Shown here: one piece after another, positions 1 through 9,400 of the stretch | How positions within the stretch are numbered: the stretch's first letter is position 1 | Layout: the number at the start of each line of letters is the position of its first letter | Source: Streptococcus mitis | Lineage (GTDB): Bacteria > Bacillota > Bacilli > Lactobacillales > Streptococcaceae | Assembly: GCA_018364455.1 (NCBI GenBank) | Contig: JAGZLW010000009.1 | Span: 1-57,165 of the forward strand | Reading direction: 5' to 3' | Length of the DNA stretch: 57,165 nt | Notes under the pieces: model-generated | The model's database searches: none | Seen by the model: the letters and a program-made list of their open reading frames with translations, nothing else | What the model was told of the DNA's origin: nothing | Translations under genes and position numbers: made by a program

Positions 1-627
1 TTCCTTTGACACTAGGTAGTGAGCGTAGTTGTAACGAACTCTGATGTAGCCAAATAAAAACTCTTGATGCTCAAAATTTTTTGTCTGATATAACTCCATC
101 AAATGAGAGTAGTTTTCCTCATATTCTTGTTCACGACCCACTAAGGAATAGAAATTAGATAGAGTATTCAACGCCTTTAAATAAATCAGAGTATTTGAAG
201 AGACTTTTAATAATATATTTTCCAATGAAGAAATTGCCTCACACTTACTGTCATATTGATAGAAGTCAATAATAGCTTTAATCCATTCAAGGTAAGTTCG
301 GTCTTCTAGTGTTAGAAAAGTGCTTCGTTCAGCCTCTATTTTATAAAGATATTCTAAATCGTCATAATTCCTATCATCTAATAAGCTAGCAGATAATTGC
401 TTGAAATTAGAGAGGTTAGATTTAATTTCAATTTGTTCATTAAAAAAATAATCTAATGGCACTTCGAGTCGTTGTGAGAGTTTGAACAAAAGGTCTGCGG
501 AGGGAATGAAATGCCCTCTCTCAATTTTACTAATCTGGCTTTGTTCACAAATTCCTTCTGCAAGAGTTTGTTGGGAGATTCTCAACTCTTTTCTTTTCAA
601 TCTGAATTTCTCTGCGAGTGTATTCAT
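1..627 (-). CDS. PlcR/Rgg-type HTH-TPR regulator, TprA-like (partial)
   Basis: Incomplete gene: 209 codons are visible and the 3' end lies beyond the left edge; the family is usually about 280-300 residues. The N-terminus (MNTLAEKFRLKRKELRISQQ...) is a classic HTH_3 fold with recognition helix around residues 16-45 (QQTLAEGICEQSQISKIE). It is followed by helix-rich sequence typical of TPR peptide-binding regulators (RRNPP family). Such proteins bind an imported linear peptide and control genes nearby. The start is ATG at 625-627 with AGGAAGG about 13 nt upstream; a TTGCTA-17-TATAAT promoter sits just upstream. It is divergent from a small secreted-peptide ORF and a choline-binding protein. 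In pneumococcus the TprA/PhrA pair lies, as I recall, not far from rpoC, so a TprA-type identity is plausible. The assignment rests on fold and context only. Confidence 0.75.
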   Translation of the reverse strand, partial: MNTLAEKFRLKRKELRISQQTLAEGICEQSQISKIERGHFIPSADLLFKLSQRLEVPLDYFFNEQIEIKSNLSNFKQLSASLLDDRNYDDLEYLYKIEAERSTFLTLEDRTYLEWIKAIIDFYQYDSKCEAISSLENILLKVSSNTLIYLKALNTLSNFYSLVGREQEYEENYSHLMELYQTKNFEHQEFLFGYIRVRYNYAHYLVSKE

Positions 628-663
628 TAAAGATAATAAACCTTCCTATTTGCTTAATTTCAT

Positions 664-692
664 TATAAAATTTTTAGTTCAAAATAGCAAGT
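664..692 (-). promoter_or_regulatory. Promoter of the TprA-like regulator gene
   Basis: On the minus strand TTGCTA, a 17-nt spacer (TTTTGAACTAAAAATTT) and TATAAT lie about 35 nt upstream of the start codon. It is back-to-back with the peptide/cbp promoter, with a 14-A run (722-735) between the two. Boundaries are approximate. Confidence 0.55.
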
Positions 693-757
693 TAAAGGAA
701 TAAATAATTCTTTATGATAATAAAAAAAAAAAAAAGTTCAAAAAGCAATAAAAATAA

Positions 758-786
758 TTGACTAAATAATATATATCTGTTAGAAT
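758..786 (+). promoter_or_regulatory. Promoter of the small peptide-cbp transcript
   Basis: TTGACT at 758-763, a 17-nt spacer and TAGAAT at 781-786 predict a start near 793, about 26 nt before the small ORF. The 14-A run at 722-735 lies upstream at an UP-element-like position. The divergent regulator is the likely controller. Confidence 0.65.
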
Positions 787-818
787 CAAAACAAGGAAAC
801 AGAAAGGGGTTTCATTGC

Positions 819-992
819 ATGAGAAAAAAACGTGGAATTAAAAAAATAGTTATATTTGTATTACTAAGTGTTCTTGCATTTGGTAATACAATTCCCTATC
901 AACAGTTTGTTCAGAAGAATAGACAAATGGTAAAGTTTATAATTTCGCTTCATCTGGTGAGTGGATTTAATATTGGAGGTATATATAAATGA
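819..992 (+). CDS. Small secreted peptide, candidate signalling peptide precursor (PhrA-like)
   Basis: A 57-codon ORF (ATG 819, TGA 990-992) preceded by GAAAGGGG. It has a basic start (MRKKRGIKK) and a hydrophobic segment (IVIFVLLSVLAFGNT), so it should be exported or membrane-anchored. It sits directly after a good promoter divergent from a PlcR/TprA-type regulator, the usual arrangement for a peptide pheromone precursor. Its TGA overlaps the ATG of the downstream choline-binding gene (ATGA), so the two may be translationally coupled. From about codon 35 another frame also reads plausibly as peptide (TNGKVYNFASSGEWI then TAA at 968-970). A frameshift may therefore have altered the pheromone end. 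The mature peptide cannot be decided here. Confidence 0.5.
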   Translation: MRKKRGIKKIVIFVLLSVLAFGNTIPYQQFVQKNRQMVKFIISLHLVSGFNIGGIYK

Positions 993-1972
993 AACTTTTG
1001 AAAAAAACTATGCAAGCTGGACTAACAGTAATTTTCTTTGGTTTGCTAGCTACGAATACAGTATTTGCAGATAACTCTGAAGGATGGCAGTTTGTCCAAG
1101 AAAACGGTAGAACCTATTACAAAAAGGGGGACCTCAAAGAAACGGACTGGCGAGTGATTGATGGGAAGACCTATTATTTTGATTATAATGGCGAAATGGT
1201 TGTTGGTTGGCAGTACATTCCAATGCCAGTTAAAGGATATACAATTGGTCCTTACCCTAATGGTATCAGATTAGAAGGTTCCCCAATGCCAGAATGGTAC
1301 TACTTTGACGAAAATGGAGTGCTACAAGAGTTTGTTGGTTGGCAAGAATTAGAGCTAAAATATTCCTTAACCGTTGGGAAAAAACATGGTGAAGGCCGGG
1401 AAGGTCCCGAAGTTCTTAAATTAGCATACTACTACTTTGATCAAGATCATTATTTAAAGACAGGTTGGCTTTATGATCAATCTAACTGGTATTACCTAGC
1501 AAAAACAGGAAATTCTGGGAATAAGAATCTTGGTGGTGAAAGACGTGTAGGTTGGATAAATGATGGTTCAGCTTGGTACTATCTAGATTCAGAAACTGGT
1601 ATCATGCAAACTGGTTGGAAGCAAATTGGCAATAAGTGGTACTACCTCCGTTCATCAGGTGCAATGGCAATTGGTTGGTATCAAGATGGTTCAACTTGGT
1701 ATTATTTAGATAATAAAAATGGTGATATGAAGACAGGTTGGGTATATGTTGGTAACCGTTGGTACTACCTTCGTTCATCAGGAGCAATGGCAACTGGTTG
1801 GTATCAAGATGGTTCAATTTGGTACTACCTAAATGCAAGTAATGGAGATATGAAGACAGGCTGGTTCCAAATCAATGGTAAATGGTATTATGCCTATGGT
1901 TCAGGTGCTCTAGCTGTTAATACCACAGTAGATGGTTACTACGTAAACTATAATGGTGAGTGGGCTAAGTAA
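989..1972 (+). CDS. Choline-binding protein, CbpF/CbpJ/CbpK type
   Basis: A 327-residue surface protein. Residues 1-27 form a Sec signal peptide ending ...NTVFA. The rest is almost entirely choline-binding repeats, about eleven, of the form GW..xGxxWYYLxxxG.M. N-terminal copies are degenerate (GWQFVQENGRTYYKKGDL, ..GWQYIPMPVKGYTIG..). The C-terminal copies are canonical, with alternating RSSGAMA and NGDMKT types and the terminal module VNTTVDGYYVNYNGEWAK. This matches the CbpF family of pneumococcus, which has no separate catalytic domain and attaches to phosphocholine on teichoic acids; CbpF has been reported to restrain the autolysin LytC. Start: GGAGG at 975-979, 9 nt before ATG. It overlaps the upstream peptide ORF by 4 nt and ends before a strong terminator. 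The repeated DNA at 1600-1840 could allow repeat-number change. Confidence 0.85.
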   Translation: MKLLKKTMQAGLTVIFFGLLATNTVFADNSEGWQFVQENGRTYYKKGDLKETDWRVIDGKTYYFDYNGEMVVGWQYIPMPVKGYTIGPYPNGIRLEGSPMPEWYYFDENGVLQEFVGWQELELKYSLTVGKKHGEGREGPEVLKLAYYYFDQDHYLKTGWLYDQSNWYYLAKTGNSGNKNLGGERRVGWINDGSAWYYLDSETGIMQTGWKQIGNKWYYLRSSGAMAIGWYQDGSTWYYLDNKNGDMKTGWVYVGNRWYYLRSSGAMATGWYQDGSIWYYLNASNGDMKTGWFQINGKWYYAYGSGALAVNTTVDGYYVNYNGEWAK

Positions 1973-2131
1973 CGAATGCTAATCGTAACTGTAGTTGATA
2001 CTTAACTTAGTAAAAAGAGCTTTTTTCTACCATTTGTCAACTCTATCAATTTTTAAGAATTAAATGAGTCAAGACAGTAGCTATTCAGTATGTTTATCTA
2101 CTGTAGTAGGTTGAAGAAAAGCTAAGAATGA

Positions 2132-2160
2132 GAAAGGACGAAGTTAGTCCTTTCTTTTTT
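2132..2160 (+). terminator. Terminator after the choline-binding gene
   Basis: GAAAGGAC, 7-nt loop, GTCCTTTC, then six T. It closes the plus-strand peptide-cbp transcript 160 nt after the stop and faces the end of ndk. Nothing else is seen in 1973-2219. Confidence 0.85.
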
Positions 2161-2219
2161 ATGTGACTATACTTTCTATTCAAATGAGCTTTTAACCAAT
2201 TGATTGAGCCAATCCACTC

Positions 2220-2633
2220 TTAAAACCAAAGAGCAATCTCTCGCTTAGCTGACTCTTCTGAATCTGAACCATGTACAACATTTTGGATAACCTCATTTTC
2301 TCCAGCAGCTTTTGCAAAATCACCTCGAATCGTTCCTGGTAAAGCTTCTTCTGGACGAGTTGCCCCCATCATAGTTCGCCAAGTTTCAATTACTTTGGGA
2401 CCAGAAATGATACCTACAAGAACCGGTCCTGAAGTCATAAATTCACGAATCGGTGGGTAAAAACTCTGACCAACCAAGTCCTGATAGTGCTGATCAATCA
2501 ACTCTTCTGAAACCTTTGTACGCAACTCCAATTTTTCGATTGTAAATCCACGTTGTTCGATGCGTTTCAACACTTCACCTACTAGTCCTCTTTTTACACC
2601 ATCTGGTTTAATGATAAAAAATGTTTGTTCCAT
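2220..2633 (-). CDS. ndk: Nucleoside diphosphate kinase
   Basis: A 137-residue cytoplasmic enzyme that transfers the gamma phosphate from ATP to NDPs through a phosphohistidine, balancing NTP and dNTP pools. It starts MEQTFFIIKPDGVKRG, the family N-terminus. The active-site segment NVVHGSDS, holding the catalytic histidine near residue 121, is intact. Length is normal for the family. The start is supported by AAGGAG 7-9 nt upstream. A TGG-extended -10 (TAAAAT, complement of 2664-2669) upstream of the gene and the rpoC terminator indicate separate transcription from rpoBC. Confidence 0.96.
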   Translation of the reverse strand: MEQTFFIIKPDGVKRGLVGEVLKRIEQRGFTIEKLELRTKVSEELIDQHYQDLVGQSFYPPIREFMTSGPVLVGIISGPKVIETWRTMMGATRPEEALPGTIRGDFAKAAGENEVIQNVVHGSDSEESAKREIALWF

Positions 2634-2712
2634 ACCCGTCTCCTTTGTCAGCTTTTTTCTTTTATTTTACCACATTTCATGGAAAAATGGAGAAAGTTTT
2701 CAGAAAAGAGAA

Positions 2713-2732
2713 AGAGAACCCGAAGGCTCTCT
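2713..2732 (-). terminator. rpoBC terminator with UUCG tetraloop
   Basis: Minus-strand RNA reads AGAGAGCC UUCG GGUUCUCU, an 8-bp stem closed by a C-UUCG-G tetraloop, followed by UUCUCUUUUC. It begins 9 nt after the rpoC stop and separates rpoBC from ndk. Confidence 0.85.
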
Positions 2733-2741
2733 CATCTGCTT

Positions 2742-5700
2742 TTATTCTACTGTTTCTTCCACAGTTTCAACGGCAGTATCCACAACTACTTCTGTTGTTT
2801 CTTCATTTCCTTCTTCCTCTACTGGAGGATTAAGGTATTCTTCTTCGTTGATAGCATGTGGTTCAAGGTTACGGTAACGGGCCATACCAGTACCTGCTGG
2901 GATGATCTTACCGATGATAACATTTTCTTTAAGTCCAAGGAGATGGTCTTTCTTACCACGGATAGCTGCATCCGTAAGGACACGAGTTGTTTCCTGGAAG
3001 GAAGCCGCTGACAAGAAACTGTTGGTTTCAAGTGAGGCTTTGGTAATTCCCATAAGGACTGGACGACCTGTCGCTGGAACTCCACCTGCGATAAGGACAT
3101 CTTTGTTGGCATCTGTAAAGTCATTGATATCCATAAGGGTACCCATGAGAAGGTCTGTATCTCCTGGATCCATGACACGGACTTTACGGATCATTTGACG
3201 AACCATTACCTCGATGTGTTTGTCACCGATTTCTACCCCTTGGCTACGGTAAACTTTTTGTACTTCACCGAGAAGGTAAGTTTCAACTGACAAGACATCA
3301 CGAACTGCAAGGAGACGTTTTGGTTGGATAGAACCTTCTGTAAGAGCAGCACCACGCGCTACTTGGTCCCCAACTTCGACACGCATACGAGCTGTAAATG
3401 GAACAACATATTCACCTTCGCCAGTTTCACCCTTAACAAAGACTTTCTTAGTACGAGTTGATGCATCTTCTTCGATAGCCGTAACTTGTCCTTTAACCTC
3501 TGTGATAACCGCTTCCCCTTTAGGATTGCGGGCTTCAAAGATTTCTTGGACACGAGGAAGACCCTGAGTGATATCGGTATTTGAGGCAACCCCACCCGTG
3601 TGGAAGGTACGCATTGTAAGCTGTGTTCCAGGTTCCCCGATAGATTGGGCAGCGATTGTACCAACTGCTTCACCAACTTCAACCGCATCACCAGTCGCCA
3701 AATTGATACCATAACAGTGACGGCAGACACCGTGACGAGTGTTACATGTAAATACAGAGCGAATAGTGACTTCTTCCACACCAGCATTAACAATTTCACG
3801 CGCCTTGTCTTCTGTAATCAATTCATTTGGACCAATGATAACTGCACCAGTTTCTGGGTGTTTAACAGTTTTCTTAGTATAACGACCGTTGAGACGTTCT
3901 TCAAGAGACTCGATCATCTCTTTACCTTCTGCGATAGAGCGAATCAAGAGACCACGGTCTGTTCCACAGTCGTCCTCACGGATGATAACGTCTTGGGCAA
4001 CGTCAACCAAACGACGAGTCAAGTAACCTGAGTCGGCTGTCTTAAGGGCCGTATCGGTCATACCCTTACGGGCACCGTGAGTTGAGAAGAACATTTCCAA
4101 TACCGACAAACCTTCGCGGAAGTTTGAAAGGATTGGCAATTCCATGATACGTCCGTTCGGAGCCGCCATCAGACCACGCATACCGGCAAGCTGTGAGAAG
4201 TTTGAGATGTTACCACGGGCTCCAGAGTCCATCATCATAACGATTGGGTTCTTAGGATCTTGGTTGGCAATCAAGCGTTTCTCTAGTTTTTCACGGGCAG
4301 CACGCCATTCAGCTGTAACAGCATTGTAACGCTCGTCGTCTGTGATCATACCACGACGGAATTGTTTTGTGATTTGTTCTACACGTTTGTGTGATTCTTC
4401 AATGATTTCAGCCTTGTCATCAACGACTGGGATATCGGCAATACCCACTGTCAATCCTGCAAGAGTTGAGTGATGGTAACCAAGGTTCTTCATACGGTCA
4501 AGCAAGGCAGAAGTTTCTGTCGTACGGAAACGTTTGAAGATTTCAGCGATGATATTTCCAAGATTTTTCTTCTTGAATGGAGGATTAAGTTCAAGTTTGC
4601 TGATTGCTACCTTGATATCTCCACCAAGTGGCAAGAAGTATTTAGCTGGAACGCCTTCTGTCAAGTTGGCATTGTTTGGTTCTTGCAAGTATGGTAGACC
4701 CTCTGGCATGATGTCGTTGAAGAGGATTTTACCAACTGTTGTAAGCAAGACCTTGTGTTTTTGCTCTTCTGTCCAAGGCTTGTTGAGGCTGTCTGTTGCG
4801 ATACCAACACGTGAGTGAAGGTGAACATAACCATTACGGTAAGCCATAACCGCTTCGTCACGGTCCTTGAAGACCATTCCTTCACCTTCACGACCCGCTT
4901 CTTCCATAGTCAAGTAGTAGTTACCCAAAACCATGTCCTGAGATGGAGTAACAACTGGTTTACCATCTTTCGGGTTCAAGATATGCTCAGCAGCCAACAT
5001 CAAGATACGAGCTTCTGCTTGAGCTTCTTCTGAAAGCGGTACGTGGATGGCCATTTGGTCCCCGTCAAAGTCGGCATTGTAGGCTTCACAGACAAGTGGG
5101 TGCAAGCGAAGGGCCTTACCATCAATCAAGACTGGCTCGAAGGCTTGGATACCCAAACGGTGAAGGGTCGGTGCGCGGTTCAAAAGTACTGGGTGTTCTT
5201 TGATCACTTCTTCAAGGATATCCCAGATACGCTCATCTCCGCGTTCGACCAAGCGTTTAGCAGCTTTGACGTTTTGCACGATATCACGTGCAACGATTTC
5301 ACGCATCACGAATGGTTTAAAGAGCTCGATTGCCATTTCACGTGGCACACCACATTGGTACATCTTAAGCGTTGGACCAACGGCGATAACGGAACGTCCT
5401 GAGAAGTCAACACGTTTACCGAGCAAGTTTTGACGGAAACGTCCCTGTTTCCCTTTAAGCATGTGGCTCAATGATTTCAGTGGACGGCTACCTGGTCCTG
5501 TGATTGGACGACCACGACGACCATTGTCAATCAAAGCGTCAACCGCTTCTTGAAGCATACGCTTCTCATTTTGAACGATGATACCTGGTGCATTCAACTC
5601 AAGCAAACGAGCCAAACGGTTGTTACGGTTGATAACACGGCGGTAAAGGTCATTCAAGTCAGATGAGGCAAAACGACCACCATCCAACTGCAACATTGGA

Positions 5701-6419
5701 CGAAGATCTGGTGGAATAACCGGAAGGATGTTGAGAATCATCCATTCAGGTTTGTTTCCAGACTTGTAAAAGGCATCCAAAACATCCAAACGACGGATGG
5801 CTTTGACACGTTTTTGTCCAGTAGCTGTTTTTAACTCTTCTTTGAGTTCAGCAATTTCTTTTTCAAGATCTACTTGTTTTAAAAGGTCTTGGATGGCTTC
5901 GGCCCCCATCTTGGCAACGAATGATCCATAACCATACTCACGCAAGCGCTCACGGTATTCGCGCTCTGTCATGATAGACTTGTGCTCAAGTGGTGTATCC
6001 TTAGGATCAATCACCACATAAGCCGCAAAGTAGATAACTTCCTCGAGGGCACGAGGGCTCATATCAAGGGTCAAGCCCATACGGCTTGGAATCCCCTTGA
6101 AGTACCAGATGTGAGATACAGGAGCTTTCAACTCGATGTGCCCCATACGCTCACGACGAACTTTTGTACGCGTTACTTCAACCCCACAGCGGTCACAAAC
6201 AATTCCTCTGTAACGAATGCGTTTGTACTTACCACAAGCACATTCCCAGTCTTTTGTAGGTCCAAAGATAACTTCATCAAAGAGACCTTCACGTTCTGGT
6301 TTCAAGGTACGGTAATTGATTGTTTCAGGTTTTTTGACTTCTCCATAAGACCATGAACGGACTTTGCTTGGAGAAGCTAGGGTGATTTGCATACTTTTAA
6401 AACGATTTACATCAACCAC
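2742..6419 (-). CDS. rpoC: DNA-directed RNA polymerase subunit beta'
   Basis: A 1225-residue subunit of RNA polymerase that forms the clamp and most of the active centre. Visible signatures are the N-terminal zinc-binding cluster (CACGKYKR..CDRC, residues about 60-78), the catalytic NADFDGDQM loop with three Mg-binding aspartates (about residue 450), the second zinc site (CGTDRG..CNTRHGVCRHC, about 810-895), and the bridge-helix/trigger-loop region (GEPGTQLTMRTFHTGG). The C-terminus is acidic (VEEEGNEETTEVVV...). The start is GTG at 6417-6419, preceded by AAAGGGAAG; internal ATG codons would remove conserved sequence. It lies 38 nt downstream of rpoB and is co-transcribed with it. Sequence looks almost identical to pneumococcal RpoC. 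Confidence 0.98.
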   Translation of the reverse strand: MVDVNRFKSMQITLASPSKVRSWSYGEVKKPETINYRTLKPEREGLFDEVIFGPTKDWECACGKYKRIRYRGIVCDRCGVEVTRTKVRRERMGHIELKAPVSHIWYFKGIPSRMGLTLDMSPRALEEVIYFAAYVVIDPKDTPLEHKSIMTEREYRERLREYGYGSFVAKMGAEAIQDLLKQVDLEKEIAELKEELKTATGQKRVKAIRRLDVLDAFYKSGNKPEWMILNILPVIPPDLRPMLQLDGGRFASSDLNDLYRRVINRNNRLARLLELNAPGIIVQNEKRMLQEAVDALIDNGRRGRPITGPGSRPLKSLSHMLKGKQGRFRQNLLGKRVDFSGRSVIAVGPTLKMYQCGVPREMAIELFKPFVMREIVARDIVQNVKAAKRLVERGDERIWDILEEVIKEHPVLLNRAPTLHRLGIQAFEPVLIDGKALRLHPLVCEAYNADFDGDQMAIHVPLSEEAQAEARILMLAAEHILNPKDGKPVVTPSQDMVLGNYYLTMEEAGREGEGMVFKDRDEAVMAYRNGYVHLHSRVGIATDSLNKPWTEEQKHKVLLTTVGKILFNDIMPEGLPYLQEPNNANLTEGVPAKYFLPLGGDIKVAISKLELNPPFKKKNLGNIIAEIFKRFRTTETSALLDRMKNLGYHHSTLAGLTVGIADIPVVDDKAEIIEESHKRVEQITKQFRRGMITDDERYNAVTAEWRAAREKLEKRLIANQDPKNPIVMMMDSGARGNISNFSQLAGMRGLMAAPNGRIMELPILSNFREGLSVLEMFFSTHGARKGMTDTALKTADSGYLTRRLVDVAQDVIIREDDCGTDRGLLIRSIAEGKEMIESLEERLNGRYTKKTVKHPETGAVIIGPNELITEDKAREIVNAGVEEVTIRSVFTCNTRHGVCRHCYGINLATGDAVEVGEAVGTIAAQSIGEPGTQLTMRTFHTGGVASNTDITQGLPRVQEIFEARNPKGEAVITEVKGQVTAIEEDASTRTKKVFVKGETGEGEYVVPFTARMRVEVGDQVARGAALTEGSIQPKRLLAVRDVLSVETYLLGEVQKVYRSQGVEIGDKHIEVMVRQMIRKVRVMDPGDTDLLMGTLMDINDFTDANKDVLIAGGVPATGRPVLMGITKASLETNSFLSAASFQETTRVLTDAAIRGKKDHLLGLKENVIIGKIIPAGTGMARYRNLEPHAINEEEYLNPPVEEEGNEETTEVVVDTAVETVEETVE

Positions 6420-6457
6420 TATTTCTTCCCTTTCTATTCTAAGTGAACTGCTTTTTC

Positions 6458-9400
6458 TTACTCAGCAGCTTCTTCTGTTGCTTCCGCTTTTGTTGCTTTC
6501 TCAGCTTCTTCAGCTTCAAAGGCTGCTTTAGCCTCTTGGGCTGCTTTTTCGCGGGCTTTTTCAAGGTCATCTACGTGGATGACATCTTCGTCCATTCCTT
6601 CATCCAAGTCGCGAAGTTCCACTTCTTGGTCATCTTCGTCAAGGACACGCATATCAAGACCAAGAGATTGCAATTCTTTGACAAGAACTCGGAAGGATTC
6701 TGGAACACCTGGTTTTGGAATTGGTTTTCCTTTTGTAATAGCTTCATAAGCTTTCAAACGTCCGTTGATATCGTCAGACTTGTAAGTCAAGATTTCTTGA
6801 AGGACATTTGATGCACCATAGGCTTCAAGAGCCCAAACCTCCATCTCACCGAAACGTTGTCCACCAAACTGAGCTTTACCTCCGAGTGGTTGTTGGGTAA
6901 CGGTTGAGTATGGTCCGACTGAACGCGCGTGCAATTTATCGTCAACCATGTGGTGGAGTTTGATCATGTACATGACTCCGACAGAAACACGGTTATCAAA
7001 TGGTTCACCTGTACGTCCATCGTAAAGGATCGTTTTGGCATCGCTATCCATACCAGCTTCTTTAACAGTTGACCAAAGGTCTTCAGAACTTGCTCCGTCA
7101 AAGACTGGTGTTGCGATGTGGATACCAAGAGTACGAGCCGCCATCCCAAGGTGGAGTTCCATAACCTGACCGATATTCATACGTGATGGCACCCCAAGTG
7201 GGTTCAACATGATGTCGACTGGAGTTCCGTCTGGAAGGTAAGGCATGTCTTCTACAGGAACGATACGAGAGACAACCCCCTTATTTCCGTGACGTCCGGC
7301 CATCTTATCTCCGACCTTGATCTTACGTTTTTGAGCGATGTAGACGCGAACCAGCATATTAACACCTGATTGCAACTCATCTCCATTTGCACGTGTAAAG
7401 ATTTTAACATCACGAACGACACCATCGGCACCGTGTGGTACACGAAGAGAAGTATCACGCACTTCACGAGATTTATCTCCGAAGATAGCGTGCAAGAGAC
7501 GTTCTTCAGCTGAAAGGTCTTTCTCACCCTTAGGTGTTACTTTACCTACAAGAATGTCGCCTTCTTTAACCTCAGCACCGATACGGATAATACCCATTTC
7601 GTCAAGGTCTTTAAGAGCGTCTTCCCCAACGTTTGGAATTTCACGAGTAATTTCTTCAGGCCCAAGCTTTGTATCGCGTGTTTCTGATTCGTATTCTTCA
7701 AGGTGGACAGATGTGTAGACATCGTCTTTCACCAAGCGTTCGCTCATGATAACGGCATCCTCGAAGTTGTAACCTTCCCAAGTCATGTAGGCAACGATTG
7801 GGTTTTGTCCAAGCGCCATTTCTCCATTTTCCATAGAAGGCCCGTCAGCAATGAAATCGCCTTTTTCAACGACATCGCCAACTTTTACGAGAGTACGTTG
7901 GTTGTAAGCGGTACCTGAGTTTGAACGACGGAATTTTTGAATGTGGTAAACGTCCAATGAACCATCTTCACGACGAACTTCTACCTTGTCAGCATCTGCG
8001 TAAGTAACTTTACCATCATACTGAGCAATCACAGCAGCTCCTGAATCGTGGGCTGCTTGGTATTCCATACCAGTACCAACGTAAGGTGCCTGAGGATTGA
8101 TCAATGGCACAGCCTGACGTTGCATGTTGGCTCCCATGAGGGCACGGTTGGAGTCATCGTTTTCCAAGAAAGGAATACATGCTGTCGCAACGGCAACTAC
8201 CTGTTTTGGTGATACGTCCATGTAGTCAACAACATTAGCTGGATACTCTTGGTTGACCCCTTGGTGACGTCCCATGACAACTTTCTCAGCAAATGTTCCA
8301 TCTTCATTCAGACGAGAATTAGCCTGCGCTACAGTATATTCATCTTCTTCATCGGCTGTCAACCAAACGATTTCGTTCGTAACAACACCTGTTTCACGGT
8401 CAACCTTACGGTATGGTGTTTGAACAAAGCCATACTTATTCAAGTGTCCGTAAGATGACAAGTTATTGATCAAACCGATGTTAGGTCCTTCAGGTGTCTC
8501 GATTGGACACATACGACCATAGTGAGTGTAGTGCACGTCACGCACTTCATATCCAGCGCGGTCACGTGTCAAACCACCAGGTCCTAAGGCTGACAAACGG
8601 CGTTTGTGAGACAACTCAGAAAGTGGGTTGTGTTGGTCCATGAACTGTGACAACTGTGATGAACCAAAGAATTCTTTAACCGCAGCTGTTACAGGACGGA
8701 TATTGATAATTTGTTGTGGTGTCAAGACTTCGTTGTCCTGAACAGACATACGTTCACGGACATTACGTTCCATACGAGAAAGTCCAAGACGTACTTGGTT
8801 GGCAAGCAATTCACCAACCGCACGGATACGACGGTTTCCAAGGTGGTCGATATCGTCTACACGGCCAAGTCCTTCAGCCAAGTTGAGGAAGTAGCTCATC
8901 TCAGCAAGGATATCTGCAGGAGTGACGATACGAACCTTGTCATCTGGATTGGCATTACCAATGATAGTTACGACACGGTCTGGGTCAGTTGGTGCAACAA
9001 CCTTGAATTTTTGAAGAACAACTGGCTCAGTCACAACGGCTGCATCATTTGGAATGTAAACAATCTTATTCAAATCACCATCCAAATGGCTTTCAATACT
9101 TTCAATCACGCTACGAGTCATGATTGTTCCAGCTTCTACCAAGATTTCTCCTGTTTCAGGATCTACCAACGGCTCAGCAATTGTTTGGTTGAGCAAGCGT
9201 GTTTTAACATTGAGTTTTTTATTGATCTTGTAACGACCAACTGCTGCCAAATCATAGCGACGTGGGTCAAAGAAACGAGCTACAAGCAAGCTACGTGAGC
9301 TTTCAGCAGTCTTAGGCTCACCTGGACGAAGGCGTTCATAAATTTCTTTCAAGGCTTCGTCTGTACGAGAATCCATTGGGTTCTTGTGGATATCTTTTTC

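Noticed and set aside
1602..1838. Minus-strand ORF within the choline-binding repeats
   Set aside because: It is a repetitive mirror of the repeat DNA with no start signals.
2560..6356. Several open frames of 60-146 codons on either strand inside ndk and rpoC
   Set aside because: They overlap highly conserved, full-length rpoC/ndk, lack ribosome sites and look like codon-bias shadows.
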